Under the pieces are notes generated by a model that ran no database searches, was not told the DNA's origin, and was given only the letters and a program-made list of their open reading frames with translations. The position numbers and the translations under genes are program-made. 64,000 nucleotides of DNA from Thermoplasmata archaeon (GTDB taxonomy: Archaea; Thermoplasmatota; Thermoplasmata; Lutacidiplasmatales; UBA184): positions 27,920-91,919 of the forward strand of contig JAKASQ010000002.1 in assembly GCA_021828195.1 (NCBI GenBank). Direction: 5' to 3'. This document shows, piece after piece, positions 27,110 through 35,688 of this stretch (position 1 is its first letter; each line of letters begins with the position of its first letter).

Positions 27110-27737
27110 TCGCTTCCTCCCGTTCCATCTTGCGCTTGACGGCCTTGAGCATGCTGAACGAGTCGCGTTCGAGCTCGTCGAAGCGGAACTTGATGTAGCG
27201 CACGGTCGCCTCGAGCCGCGGGATCAGCACGTTCTCGATCGCGCTCGCCCGGCGCTTGGTCTTCTCGATCTCGAGCAGGAGACGCCGGAGCGCGTTCTCC
27301 TTCTCGGCGATGTCGAGCACGACCTGGTAGATGCCCTGGAAATGGCGGATCGACTCGTGCACGGAGGTCGGGAGGTCGAGGATCGTCGCCGCGGTGACGG
27401 GGACGTACTCGCCGTGATCGACCTTCGGCGTGCGCACGCCCATGACGTTGCGCGTCGAGACCTCGACCGGGGTGAGGTCCGGAAGGAGCATGGAAATGTT
27501 TTCGAGTCGCGTCGGCCCCTCGCTCATCTCTGCCATGCGGATCGATTCGTAGCCGCGGGCGATCCGCTGCTGCAGATCGCCGCGGAGCTTCATCGCCTCG
27601 CGGGAGAGGTTGAAGAACTCCGCGATCAGGGCCGAACGCTTCAACTTGAGCAGATTGAGACCCTTCTTCGCGAGGAGGATCCGGCGGCGCGTCTGCAAGA
27701 GGACGAGCCGTGTCGGTCGGACGTTCTCGAGCACCAT
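27087..27737 (-). CDS. atpD: A-type ATP synthase central shaft subunit D
   Basis: A 216-aa rotor shaft protein (gamma-like). The N-terminal ENVRPTRLVLLQTRRRILLAKKGLNLLKLKR and C-terminal RRASAIENVLIPRLEATVRYIKF helices form the antiparallel coiled coil within the A3B3 head. It follows atpB by 19 nt. Confidence 0.93.
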   Translation of the reverse strand: MVLENVRPTRLVLLQTRRRILLAKKGLNLLKLKRSALIAEFFNLSREAMKLRGDLQQRIARGYESIRMAEMSEGPTRLENISMLLPDLTPVEVSTRNVMGVRTPKVDHGEYVPVTAATILDLPTSVHESIRHFQGIYQVVLDIAEKENALRRLLLEIEKTKRRASAIENVLIPRLEATVRYIKFRFDELERDSFSMLKAVKRKMEREEASVVVASA

Positions 27738-27756
27738 CTTCCCACCTCGGGCGACC

Positions 27757-29169
27757 CTACGTCGCCTTCTTCGGACGGTACTTCTGGATGAACTCCGGCT
27801 TGATGCGCTTCAGTTCCGAATCGGGGAGCTCTCCGAGGATCTTCCAGCCGAGATCGAGGCTCTGGTCGATCGTCCGGTCCTCATCGGGGCGTTGGTTGAC
27901 GAACTCCGACTCGAACTGGTCGGCGATCTTGAGGTAGATCCGGTCCACGGTACTGAGCGCTTCCTCTCCGACGATCGCCGAGAGTGCGCGTTGGTCCTTC
28001 CCTGTCGCGTAGGCCGCGAACAATTGGTCGGCGACCCCACGGTGGTCCTCGCGGGTGCGCTCCTTCCCGATCCCTTGGTTCATGAGACGGGAGAGCGACG
28101 GCAGCACATCGATCGGGGGGTAGACGCCGCGGCGTTGGAGTTCCCGACTGACGTAGATCTGACCTTCCGTGATGTAGCCTGTGAGATCGGGGATCGGGTG
28201 CGTCACATCGTCCGCGGGCATCGTCAGGATCGGGAGCTGGGTGATCGAGCCCTTGCGGCCCTTGATCTTGCCGGCGCGTTCGTAGATCGTCGCGAGGTCG
28301 GTGTACATGTACCCCGGGTATCCCCGACGGCCCGGCACCTCTTCGCGCGCGCTCGCGATCTCACGAAGCGCTTCACAGTAGTTCGTCATGTCGGTGAGAA
28401 CGACCAAGATGTGCATGTCGCGCTCGTAGGCGAGGAACTCGGCGGTGGTGAGCGCCATGCGCGGAGTGACGACGCGCTCCATGGACGGATCGCTCGAAAG
28501 GTTCAGGAACACGACGGCCCGCTCGAGCGCCCCGGTCGATTCGAACTCGCGCAGGAAGTAGTTCGCTTCCTCGCTCGTGATCCCCATCGCAGCGAAGACG
28601 ATGGCGAAGCTCTCGTCGGAGCTCCGCAGTTTCGCCTGGCGCACGATCTGGGCCGCGATCTGGTTGTGCGGGAGACCGGCTCCGGAGAAGATCGGGAGCT
28701 TCTGCCCGCGCACCAGGGTGTTGTTGACGTCGATGCTCGAGATTCCCGTCTGGATGAACTCGCTCGGCTCCTCCCGCGAGTACGGGTTCATCGCATTCCC
28801 GACGATCTCGAGCCGGGTTTCGCTGACGATCTTCGGGCCCCCGTCGCGCGGCTCTCCGAGGCCGTTGAAGACCCGGCCGAGCATCTCGTCCGATACGGCG
28901 AGTCGGGCGACCTCGCCCGTGAACTTGACGCTCGTCGCCTCGATGTTCATGCCCATCGTGGGCCCGAACACCTGGACGATGGCGAGCCCCTTGCGCGAGT
29001 CGAGCACCTGGCCCTGACGACGCTCCCCGTCGGGGAGCTGGATCTCGACGATCTCTCCGTAGGCGGCGTTGGCGACATCGCGCAGGAAGAGCAAGGGTCC
29101 CGCGACCCGTTCGACCGTGCGGTATTCGATCGGAACTCCGCTCCCCGGTGCGGCCTTTCCTTGCGCCAT
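27757..29169 (-). CDS. atpB: A-type ATP synthase subunit B
   Basis: The 470-aa non-catalytic nucleotide-binding subunit of the A3B3 head. [16 protein letters not shown] stands where the catalytic subunit has a P-loop. Other landmarks are [50 protein letters not shown] and a [10 protein letters not shown] stretch. Its start is directly adjacent to the atpA stop. Confidence 0.95.
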   Translation of the reverse strand: MAQGKAAPGSGVPIEYRTVERVAGPLLFLRDVANAAYGEIVEIQLPDGERRQGQVLDSRKGLAIVQVFGPTMGMNIEATSVKFTGEVARLAVSDEMLGRVFNGLGEPRDGGPKIVSETRLEIVGNAMNPYSREEPSEFIQTGISSIDVNNTLVRGQKLPIFSGAGLPHNQIAAQIVRQAKLRSSDESFAIVFAAMGITSEEANYFLREFESTGALERAVVFLNLSSDPSMERVVTPRMALTTAEFLAYERDMHILVVLTDMTNYCEALREIASAREEVPGRRGYPGYMYTDLATIYERAGKIKGRKGSITQLPILTMPADDVTHPIPDLTGYITEGQIYVSRELQRRGVYPPIDVLPSLSRLMNQGIGKERTREDHRGVADQLFAAYATGKDQRALSAIVGEEALSTVDRIYLKIADQFESEFVNQRPDEDRTIDQSLDLGWKILGELPDSELKRIKPEFIQKYRPKKAT

Positions 29170-30933
29170 CTAGGCTCCTCCCGCGCTCGCGACCAGGCCC
29201 TGGACCGTCTCGGTCATCTCCGTGTCGAGCGCCTCGAACTGGGTTGCGGCCTCCGCCTCAGGGATCCACTTCATCCGGGAAAGCTTGGTCCTCAGCGGCA
29301 GGCCCTGGAGCTGGGCGACCGTGACCCCGCGGGTGATCGCGTCCTGCTCGCGGTCCGCGAAGCCGAGGATCGCGCGGAGCATGCGATACTGCTTGTTGAT
29401 GGAGGTGTACGTGTCGACGTCGTCGAAGGCGCTCTGCTGCAGGTAATCCTCGCGCAGCATCCGCGCGATATCGAGGATGCCTTTCTCCCGCTCGGGCAGC
29501 GCGTCGACTCCGACCAGCTGTACGATCTCCTGGAGTTCGGACTCCTTCTGGAGCAGGGCGAGGGCGCGCTGACGCAGTCCGGCGAACTCCGGGGAGAGGT
29601 TGGCCTGGTACCACGGCTCCAGGTCACCGACGTAGAGCGAGTAGCTCTGCAGCCAGTTGATCGACGGGAAGTGCCGGCGCGACGCGAGAGAGGCGTCGAG
29701 CGCCCAGAACACTCGCGTGACGCGCAACGTGTTTTGACTGACCGGCTCGGAGAAGTCCCCTCCGGGAGGCGACACGGCTCCGACGACGGTGACCGAGCCG
29801 GTTCGATTCTCTCGAGAGAGCGTGACGACTCGGCCCGCGCGCTCGTAGAACTCGGCGATGCGCCGACCGAGGTACGCCGGATAACCCTCCTCACCCGGCA
29901 TCTCTTCGAGGCGGCCGGAGATCTCACGCATGGCCTCCGCCCACCGGCTGGTCGAGTCGGCCATGAGCGCGACATCGTAGCCCATGTCCCGGTAGTACTC
30001 GGCGATGGTGATCCCCGTGTACACGCTCGCTTCGCGGGCCGCGACGGGCATGTTAGAGGTGTTGGCGATGAGGATCGTCCGCTCCATGAGCGGGCGTTTT
30101 GATTTCGGGTCGATGAGGTTCGGGAAGGTGGCGAGCACCTCCGTCATCTCGTTGCCGCGCTCCCCGCATCCGACATAGACGACGATGTCCGAGTCCGCCC
30201 ATCGGGCGAGTTGTTGCTGGATGACCGTCTTACCCGAACCGAACGGGCCGGGAACGCAGGCGCTACCTCCCTTTGCCACGGGGAAGAACGTATCGACGAC
30301 CCGCTGGCCCGTCACGAGCGGGATCGAGGGCGGGAGCTTACGCGCGACGGGCCGCGGAACCCGCACGACCCAGCGCTGGGTGAGGCCGAGAGGCTGGCGG
30401 CCGCCCGCGGTCTCGAGCTCTCCGATCTTCTCCCGGATCGTGTAGCTCCCGCTCGCGAGCGAGACGATCTTGCCCTCCCCGCCGGGAGGGACCATGATCT
30501 TGTGCAGGATGAGCGGGGTCTCCTGGACGGTGCCCAACACCTCGCCCGGGCCCACCTCGGTCCCGACCTTCGCAATCGCCGTGAAGGCCCACTTCTTAGT
30601 CTCGTCGAGCGGAGGCGCGACGAATCCGCGCGTGATGAAATCCCCGAGGTTCTTCTGGAGCACCTCGAGCGGGCGTTGAACTCCATCGTAGATGGACTGC
30701 AATAGGCCGGGGCCGAGCTCCACCGAGAGCGCTTGGCCCGTGTTCTCGACGGGATCGCCCGGCCGTACTCCGGTCGTATCCTCGTAGACCTGGACCGTAG
30801 CGGTACCGCCGACCAGGCGGATGATCTCCCCCACCAGACCGAGCGTTCCGACACGGACGACATCGAACATCTTCGCGCCCGCGAGCTCTTCGGCGATGAC
30901 GACCGGTCCGGATACACGTGCTACGACTCCCAT
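29170..30933 (-). CDS. atpA: A-type ATP synthase catalytic subunit A
   Basis: The 587-aa catalytic subunit. The P-loop is GPFGSGKTVIQQ, with the family's non-homologous insert before it (about residues 110-200), YVGCGERGNEM, DSTSRWAEAMREISGRLEEMPGEEGYPAYL and SPPGGDFSEPVSQNTLR. ATG at 30933 follows GGGAGG with 5 nt spacing; the frame upstream is open but without similarity. No intein is present, unlike in some archaeal atpA genes. Confidence 0.95.
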   Translation of the reverse strand: MGVVARVSGPVVIAEELAGAKMFDVVRVGTLGLVGEIIRLVGGTATVQVYEDTTGVRPGDPVENTGQALSVELGPGLLQSIYDGVQRPLEVLQKNLGDFITRGFVAPPLDETKKWAFTAIAKVGTEVGPGEVLGTVQETPLILHKIMVPPGGEGKIVSLASGSYTIREKIGELETAGGRQPLGLTQRWVVRVPRPVARKLPPSIPLVTGQRVVDTFFPVAKGGSACVPGPFGSGKTVIQQQLARWADSDIVVYVGCGERGNEMTEVLATFPNLIDPKSKRPLMERTILIANTSNMPVAAREASVYTGITIAEYYRDMGYDVALMADSTSRWAEAMREISGRLEEMPGEEGYPAYLGRRIAEFYERAGRVVTLSRENRTGSVTVVGAVSPPGGDFSEPVSQNTLRVTRVFWALDASLASRRHFPSINWLQSYSLYVGDLEPWYQANLSPEFAGLRQRALALLQKESELQEIVQLVGVDALPEREKGILDIARMLREDYLQQSAFDDVDTYTSINKQYRMLRAILGFADREQDAITRGVTVAQLQGLPLRTKLSRMKWIPEAEAATQFEALDTEMTETVQGLVASAGGA

Positions 30934-30952
30934 CGATGCCTCCCAACCTTCG

Positions 30953-31291
30953 TTACGTTGGAACGGAAAGTGAAACGCCCAGGACGCGCTTCGCGAGCGC
31001 GTCGATCCCCTCGACATCGTACGCTCCGCTGGGCGTCGGCACGAAGACAACGAGTGGGCGGAGCGAGGCATCGGCGTGGGTGCGCTGGGCTTCCGTGAGC
31101 TGGAGGCGGATCGACTGGCTCGCGATGACGAGCCCGAACTCTCCGCTCCCCATCACGTGCTGGAACTCCTTTGCGGCGGTCGCTTCGGTGACCTCGATCA
31201 CGTCTTTGAGGCCGACCAGGCGGAATCCGATAGCGAGCTCACGCTCGCCCAAGACGACGGTGCGCGCGCTTTCCTTCGTCGTTTCGGGCAC
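30953..31291 (-). CDS. atpF: A-type ATP synthase subunit F
   Basis: A 112-aa central stalk regulator. GERELAIGFRLVGLKDVIEVTE at the N-terminus and FGLVIASQSIRLQL are typical of subunit F. It leads the reverse operon F-A-B-D-small-H-I. The GTG start lies about 26 nt from a TATA box, so the operon message probably has no leader. Confidence 0.9.
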   Translation of the reverse strand: MPETTKESARTVVLGERELAIGFRLVGLKDVIEVTEATAAKEFQHVMGSGEFGLVIASQSIRLQLTEAQRTHADASLRPLVVFVPTPSGAYDVEGIDALAKRVLGVSLSVPT

Positions 31292-31314
31292 AGCGCCTCG
31301 TTCTGGGAAGAGCC

Positions 31315-31321
31315 TATTTAA
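31315..31321 (-). promoter_or_regulatory. TATA box for the atpF-A-B-D-H-I operon
   Basis: The reverse strand reads TTAAATA centred about 27 nt upstream of the atpF GTG, the spacing of a leaderless archaeal gene. Confidence 0.65.
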
Positions 31322-31396
31322 CGCCTGCTCCGGCCGGTGAGCCGAAGGGTCCGGAAGGAGGGCTCGAACGCCGATGCGAACACGAGCCGGGGCGGC

Positions 31397-31675
31397 TCAC
31401 TTGTAGATCGAATTGTGTACGTGGCCCTCGTCGTCGGTGATGATGATGCACTCGCCCTCGCACTCGAACAGGCACGCTTCGCAGACGATGCACTCCGGAC
31501 CGTTTACGGCGACGGATTTTTCGCCCCGGTACTGGAACTTGGCCCCGATCGCGGCGTCATCGACCACGTCGGGGAACTGGTCCCGCGGTCTGAGCTCGAA
31601 GACGTTGACCGGGCAGACATCCCGGCAGTGCGCGCACCCCGTACACTTCTCGAGCTGGATCTCGACCTGAACCAT
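31397..31675 (-). CDS. Ferredoxin-like protein with two [4Fe-4S] motifs
   Basis: A 92-aa electron carrier. The first cluster motif is CTGCAHCRDVCP and the second CIVCEACLFECEGEC, separated by about 40 residues that include QFPDVVDDAAIG. The longer spacing than in small 2[4Fe-4S] ferredoxins is usual for archaeal versions. It stands alone, with a TATA-like CGTAAATA on the reverse strand at 31711-31718. The redox partner is unknown. Confidence 0.88.
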   Translation of the reverse strand: MVQVEIQLEKCTGCAHCRDVCPVNVFELRPRDQFPDVVDDAAIGAKFQYRGEKSVAVNGPECIVCEACLFECEGECIIITDDEGHVHNSIYK

Positions 31676-31983
31676 TCCGGCGGCCTCGAGTCGAAACCAC
31701 TAGGAGTGCGTATTTACGGTTTGGCCTGCTCGGCAGGTACCGGTCGAGGTTCCGACGCCCGGGATGGCCCTCGAGTCGGGCTGAACGGACTTAAGTCCTT
31801 ACGACCCCCGGCGGCTTTGAATCAGAACCCCCCTGAAGGGCCGTCCTGAATCAAAACCTCCTCGGCGTGAATCGGAGCTCGCCGGTTCGCGCCACCTTTC
31901 AGCGTTCGGCCTAGGCAGAAAGTGGAAGGCACTTGTAGCCGGACCACTATCCGCCGCTTGTCCGATTCTCAGGAGGCGGTAGG
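31676..31983. other. Intergenic region with ferredoxin promoter, palindrome and repeat array A
   Basis: No gene is seen here. It holds the ferredoxin promoter, a perfect 12-nt palindrome GGACTTAAGTCC (31787-31798), a three-unit repeat array (31816-31880) and the ribosome-binding site AGGAGG (31971-31976) of the methyltransferase gene. It marks the left boundary of the accessory island. No tRNA is recognisable. Confidence 0.6.
31816..31880. repeat. Repeat array A (three TGAATC units)
   Basis: Three direct units start with TGAATC at 31818, 31847 and 31868 (spacings 29 and 21): TTTGAATCAGAACCCC, CCTGAATCAAAACC and CGTGAATCGGAGC. The same layout recurs at 33699 and, with one inverted unit, at 38806. 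Spacers are too short and the units too degenerate for CRISPR. Confidence 0.55.
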
Positions 31984-33549
31984 GTGGCGAGTGGCAACGT
32001 GCTGTTCTTCGGAGACAACCTTCCGATCCTTCGGAAGCCGGAGTACTTTCCGCCGGCGTCGGTTGACCTGATCTACCTCGACCCGCCGTTTAGTTCGGGT
32101 CGGAACTACAACGTCCTGTTCACCGAGACGAACGGGAAGGACTCCGGGGCGCAGAAGGAGGCATTCACAGATACCTGGCATTGGGACATGGCGGCGGCAT
32201 CCGCCTTCGCAGACGCGGTCGAAACGGGCGGTCCCCGAGTCGCGGCGGTGATGGACGCGTTCAAGCGAATCCTCCACGAGTCCGACACAATGGCCTACCT
32301 CTCGATGATGGCCCCTCGCCTTGTGGCGCTCCGCGGGGTGCTGAAACCGAGTGGGTCAATCTATCTTCATTGCGATCCGACGGCGAGCCACCACCTCAAG
32401 ATTCTGATGGACTCGATCTTTGGACCCGAGTGTTTCCGGAACGAGATCATCTGGAGCTACCGTCGGTGGCCGACCCCGACCAAGTTCTATCAACGGATGC
32501 ACGACGTAATTCTGTTCTACGCGGCCGACGCGGACGGGCCGGGAACCTTCAACGTCGAGTACGAGCCGAACAGCCCGAGCTATGTCAAGAGATTCAAGGG
32601 GAAGACGCAGATGCTCGACCCCGAGACGAAGACCCGTAAGATCACATTGGAGGCCAAGTCTAGGGGGATGCCACGCCGCGACGTATGGGACCTGTCGATC
32701 ATCGCCGGCTTCAAGAAGGAACGGCTCGGCTACCCTACGCAGAAGCCCGAGACGCTGCTGGAGCGAATCATCTGCACGAGCAGCAAGAAGGGCGACGTGG
32801 TCCTCGATCCGTTCTGCGGTTGCGGCACGACGATTGCGGTGGCGCAGGCCCTCGGTCGGCGGTGGCTCGGAATCGACATCACCTACCTTGCCATCGGACT
32901 CGTGGAGCGGCGGCTGAAGCATGCCTTTGGCGCCGACGTTGCGAAGGGATGGACGGTCGTCGGCCAGCCAGTGACGGTCAAAGAGGCGGATGCTCTGGCT
33001 CATCGGGACCGCTACCAGTTCCAGTGGTGGGTCCTCGACAAACTCGATGCGTGGCCCCGGGACAACGTGAAGAAGAAGGGGGCCGACCAAGGAGTAGACG
33101 GAGTCATCAACTTCCAGGAGTCGCCGAACAACCCCGTTCGGACCATCCTGATACAAGCCAAGTCTGGTGGGGTTCATCGAAGCGACGTGGCGACTCTGTC
33201 AGGAGACATGGGGCGGGAGGGTGCCGTGATCGGGGCGCTGGTGACCTTGGAGCCGACTACCGACGATATGCGAAGGGAGGCTGCCAGCGCGGGGTTCTAC
33301 ACCCCGGAGGACCCCATCGGAGCGGGGCGCCCGAGATACCCGGCAATCCAGCTTCTGACGATTGCCGACATTCTTGAAGGCGGCAAGCGAATCGAGTTCC
33401 CGGAGAAGGGGAACGTTACCTTCCGTAAGGCGCCAGTAGCACAGAAACGTCCATCGGGCCGGCTACGGCCATTGACCGAGGACGGAGAAGGGGACGAGGA
33501 CGACGGTGATCCCTTACCACCCGAAAATGAACAGGAGGAATCCGGATGA
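31984..33549 (+). CDS. DNA methyltransferase fused to an Mrr-like nuclease domain
   Basis: A 521-aa protein. The N-terminal 310 residues are a beta-class amino-methyltransferase (N6-adenine or N4-cytosine): motif IV DPPF at residues 33-36 precedes the SAM-binding DPFCGCGTT at about 275. The C-terminal part (about 350-460) looks like an Mrr-type PD-(D/E)XK nuclease: KKGADQGVDGVINF supplies Asp372 and TILIQAKSGG the QxK at 391-393, followed by LSGDMGREGAVIGALVT. The tail is acidic. GTG at 31984 has AGGAGG 7 nt upstream. A one-protein restriction-modification enzyme is possible; an inactive nuclease used for DNA targeting is the alternative. Confidence 0.85.
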   Translation: MASGNVLFFGDNLPILRKPEYFPPASVDLIYLDPPFSSGRNYNVLFTETNGKDSGAQKEAFTDTWHWDMAAASAFADAVETGGPRVAAVMDAFKRILHESDTMAYLSMMAPRLVALRGVLKPSGSIYLHCDPTASHHLKILMDSIFGPECFRNEIIWSYRRWPTPTKFYQRMHDVILFYAADADGPGTFNVEYEPNSPSYVKRFKGKTQMLDPETKTRKITLEAKSRGMPRRDVWDLSIIAGFKKERLGYPTQKPETLLERIICTSSKKGDVVLDPFCGCGTTIAVAQALGRRWLGIDITYLAIGLVERRLKHAFGADVAKGWTVVGQPVTVKEADALAHRDRYQFQWWVLDKLDAWPRDNVKKKGADQGVDGVINFQESPNNPVRTILIQAKSGGVHRSDVATLSGDMGREGAVIGALVTLEPTTDDMRREAASAGFYTPEDPIGAGRPRYPAIQLLTIADILEGGKRIEFPEKGNVTFRKAPVAQKRPSGRLRPLTEDGEGDEDDGDPLPPENEQEESG

Positions 33550-33626
33550 GTTTGACGCCCCAGTTTGAGAAGAACCGCGCGCTGGTCGTCTTCAACTCCC
33601 CGCCGGTCTCGGAGAGGAGTGGGTAG
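33546..33626 (+). pseudogene. Truncated 26-aa reading frame coupled to the methyltransferase
   Basis: An ATG at 33546 overlaps the methyltransferase stop (ATGA), the standard arrangement for a coupled partner gene here, but the frame stops after MSLTPQFEKNRALVVFNSPP plus six residues. It looks like the start of a lost downstream gene, perhaps a helicase or nuclease partner of the modification enzyme. A genuinely tiny peptide cannot be excluded. Confidence 0.4.
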
Positions 33627-33696
33627 TTGTGAGTTCAACGGTGTGGGATTTCGGCGAGTGATTAACCTGTCAGCTCTGCGGCCGCACCAAGAAGTG

Positions 33697-33758
33697 GCTT
33701 TGAAAATAGATTGCGGCGGGAGGCTGTTTTGAAAACAGATGGCCGGTCGTGAAAACGG
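33697..33758. repeat. Repeat array B (three TGAAAA units)
   Basis: TTTGAAAATAGAT, TTTGAAAACAGAT and CGTGAAAACGG have TGAAAA at 33701, 33730 and 33750 (spacings 29 and 20). The layout copies array A, including the leading GGCTTTGAA, but the core is TGAAAA in place of TGAATC in all three units. It sits between the ends of the two convergent island modules. Confidence 0.5.
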
Positions 33759-33781
33759 TTCGGTTGATCTAACGGCCCGTC

Positions 33782-34501
33782 CTAGCGGATGCGGGGCAAC
33801 GGAATGGAACTTGGCGACGTGGTCGCGCGAACGAACCTTGACAAGGCGAAGAGATAGTGACTGAGGGACCCGGGGGCCGATCTCTTAGGTCGTACTAGTA
33901 CGCGCAGGCTGCCTGCCTGAGGGTCGAAGATCAGAACTCCAACGTTGTACGCCCTGAACTGGCCGAGCCGACGCATGATCAGCCTTGATGCCTCCTTCGG
34001 CAGCACAATGGCCACGCTATGCGCGAACGCACGGTACTGTAGCGCCTGGTACATTCCATGCCTCCAGTCCTTGAGCTTCAGTTCGTAGGCCCACAACTCT
34101 ATGTCGGACTCCCGAATGGGGCGAAGCAATCGTACTCCACCAGAGGGGTTTCCCCAAGTAACCCCACACGACGCCAATCGTGCCAGTATCCCACGGACTG
34201 TTCTTGGTGCAAGGTCGGACTTTCTAGCAATATCCTCGACTGAGGTGAGGCGTCTTGGGTCAAGCGCCGCGACTACGCTTGCTGCGGCCGGAGTAGTGAT
34301 TGAGGATGCCAATCGGATGGCCCAATCCAATCTTGGACCGGAGAGAGAGGTGGGGGTCAAGACAAAATCGGCGATACCATCCTTTGCGGTCAGTTCGGTG
34401 ACCCAATTGCTGATTGTTCTGCTGTGGATACGAAGCTTGCCGCTGTCCAGTGCTTTGTCGAACAGCCGTGACATCGTAGCTTCGGAGAGGCTAGCACTCA
34501 T
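33782..34501 (-). CDS. Winged-helix protein with a PD-(D/E)XK-like motif
   Basis: A 239-aa protein of no named family. Residues about 80-125 (DPRRLTSVEDIARKSDLAPRTVRGILARLASCG) look like a winged helix. Just after, SDIELWAYELKLKDW gives an ExK pair (Glu140, Lys142) on a strand, and MYQALQYRAFA adds a Gln/Tyr motif like that after the core of RecB-type nucleases, then a strand (SVAIVLP). This points to a nuclease-fold domain. The ATG overlaps the stop of the 396-aa gene, so it is the last gene of the kinase operon. Confidence 0.65.
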   Translation of the reverse strand: MSASLSEATMSRLFDKALDSGKLRIHSRTISNWVTELTAKDGIADFVLTPTSLSGPRLDWAIRLASSITTPAAASVVAALDPRRLTSVEDIARKSDLAPRTVRGILARLASCGVTWGNPSGGVRLLRPIRESDIELWAYELKLKDWRHGMYQALQYRAFAHSVAIVLPKEASRLIMRRLGQFRAYNVGVLIFDPQAGSLRVLVRPKRSAPGSLSHYLFALSRFVRATTSPSSIPLPRIR

Positions 34502-35688
34502 CGCAAACCTACCTCTGCCCGGAACCTCTTAACGGCTCGCTGCCACATCGTTACTTCTCGGGGTCCCGTCATTGGCTCGAACGTAACTCCGGCCGACCCT
34601 AGGTCACTGTAAGTCGCCTGTGCAACTTTCAGTAGTCCCTCCAAAGCGGTCAATCGCTCGGCGACCTTCTTGTCGGCCGTGACCGTCTTGCCGATGTTGG
34701 AGAGAACTTTCCAATGGTGAAGGCAGGAGGCCTTCCGCGGCCAGTCCGCCTTGAGAGGATCGTTACCCATCTCCGTGTCATAACCGGTGACGGAGATGAC
34801 ATCCGCCAACTTCCCTGCCTGTGCAATCTGATACATTTCAGGATTTACGAAGATGGAGTTCATCAACTGACGGGATGTGTACCTCGGCCTTGGTGACCTT
34901 CCCCCGGTGGTCGGCATAAATCTGGCGAGAGAGAATTGCCTTAGATTGGAGTACCACCCGGAGCAAATGGCTTCGGCGCCCGCCGCGAGGAGAAGGGCAC
35001 CGACGATATCTGTGTAACCGTGGACAACCTCGAATGAATTGCGATTCCCAAGGACGTACGTCAGGTACATCAGATTCACAAGCACGTCTTCCTCGTAGGA
35101 CGCAGGATAGCTTGGATCGTTTCGCCGGACACACAGGTAGAATCCCTTGGCATCCAGCGTGGAGATAGCATCCAGGTACTCGTCTAATGATGCCCGATCT
35201 CGGAGTGCCTGTTCATCCAGCGCGAGGGAAATCAAGAGAGGCTTTCCGCTCTTCTTAGATTTCCACTCAGCTATACTCGCTTGGGCCAGTAAGAGCGCGA
35301 CTTGGCTTAGGGGATCGTTGAAACTGTTGAACAACACCGTAGGTGACACCCACCGGTCAACGTCGAGACTTGACTGGAACTGAAGGACTTGTTTGGCGTA
35401 TCTCCGGACTTCTACCGCGTCGAAGCTGGCTCGGGTCAGGGACCGGGTGTAATAGTCATACAGCGGCAGGTTGCCATCTCTCGCACCCGAGATCATTGTG
35501 ACGTAGAACTGAGGGTCCACCATGGACACTCCATGTCGGCCAAACCCCCTCTTGAGACCCGAGGCGTACGAGGCAAGCGCACCCGGTTCGTCGTCCCTCG
35601 GGCTCAACACGGCGCCGGAGAGACTACCATCGTTGGCGCCATCCTCGACATAACCGCCCTTGCCCCATCCGACTTGGGCAAATATCAT
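34498..35688 (-). CDS. Hypothetical 396-aa protein between kinase and nuclease-like genes
   Basis: I do not recognise this family. The protein is soluble. Alternating strands and helices (LLISLALDEQAL, AKGFYLCVRRNDPSY, FEVVHGYTDIVGALLLAAGAEAICSGW, ADVISVTGYD) look like a beta/alpha barrel, and SGWYSNLRQFSLARF could be a binding loop, but no catalytic set is evident. ATG at 35688 overlaps the kinase stop (ATGA), and its own stop overlaps the next ATG. Base composition is less GC-rich than in the core genes. It may be the kinase substrate or an enzymatic effector; this is inference. Confidence 0.7.
   Translation of the reverse strand: MIFAQVGWGKGGYVEDGANDGSLSGAVLSPRDDEPGALASYASGLKRGFGRHGVSMVDPQFYVTMISGARDGNLPLYDYYTRSLTRASFDAVEVRRYAKQVLQFQSSLDVDRWVSPTVLFNSFNDPLSQVALLLAQASIAEWKSKKSGKPLLISLALDEQALRDRASLDEYLDAISTLDAKGFYLCVRRNDPSYPASYEEDVLVNLMYLTYVLGNRNSFEVVHGYTDIVGALLLAAGAEAICSGWYSNLRQFSLARFMPTTGGRSPRPRYTSRQLMNSIFVNPEMYQIAQAGKLADVISVTGYDTEMGNDPLKADWPRKASCLHHWKVLSNIGKTVTADKKVAERLTALEGLLKVAQATYSDLGSAGVTFEPMTGPREVTMWQRAVKRFRAEVGLR

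Noticed and set aside
27610..30102. An 830-codon forward frame opposite atpB and atpA
   Set aside because: It is antisense to two unmistakable ATP synthase subunits and has low-complexity charged composition.
31740..31800. Possible tRNA in the left island boundary
   Set aside because: No acceptor stem or GGTTCRA T-loop could be formed; the palindrome GGACTTAAGTCC is not part of a cloverleaf.
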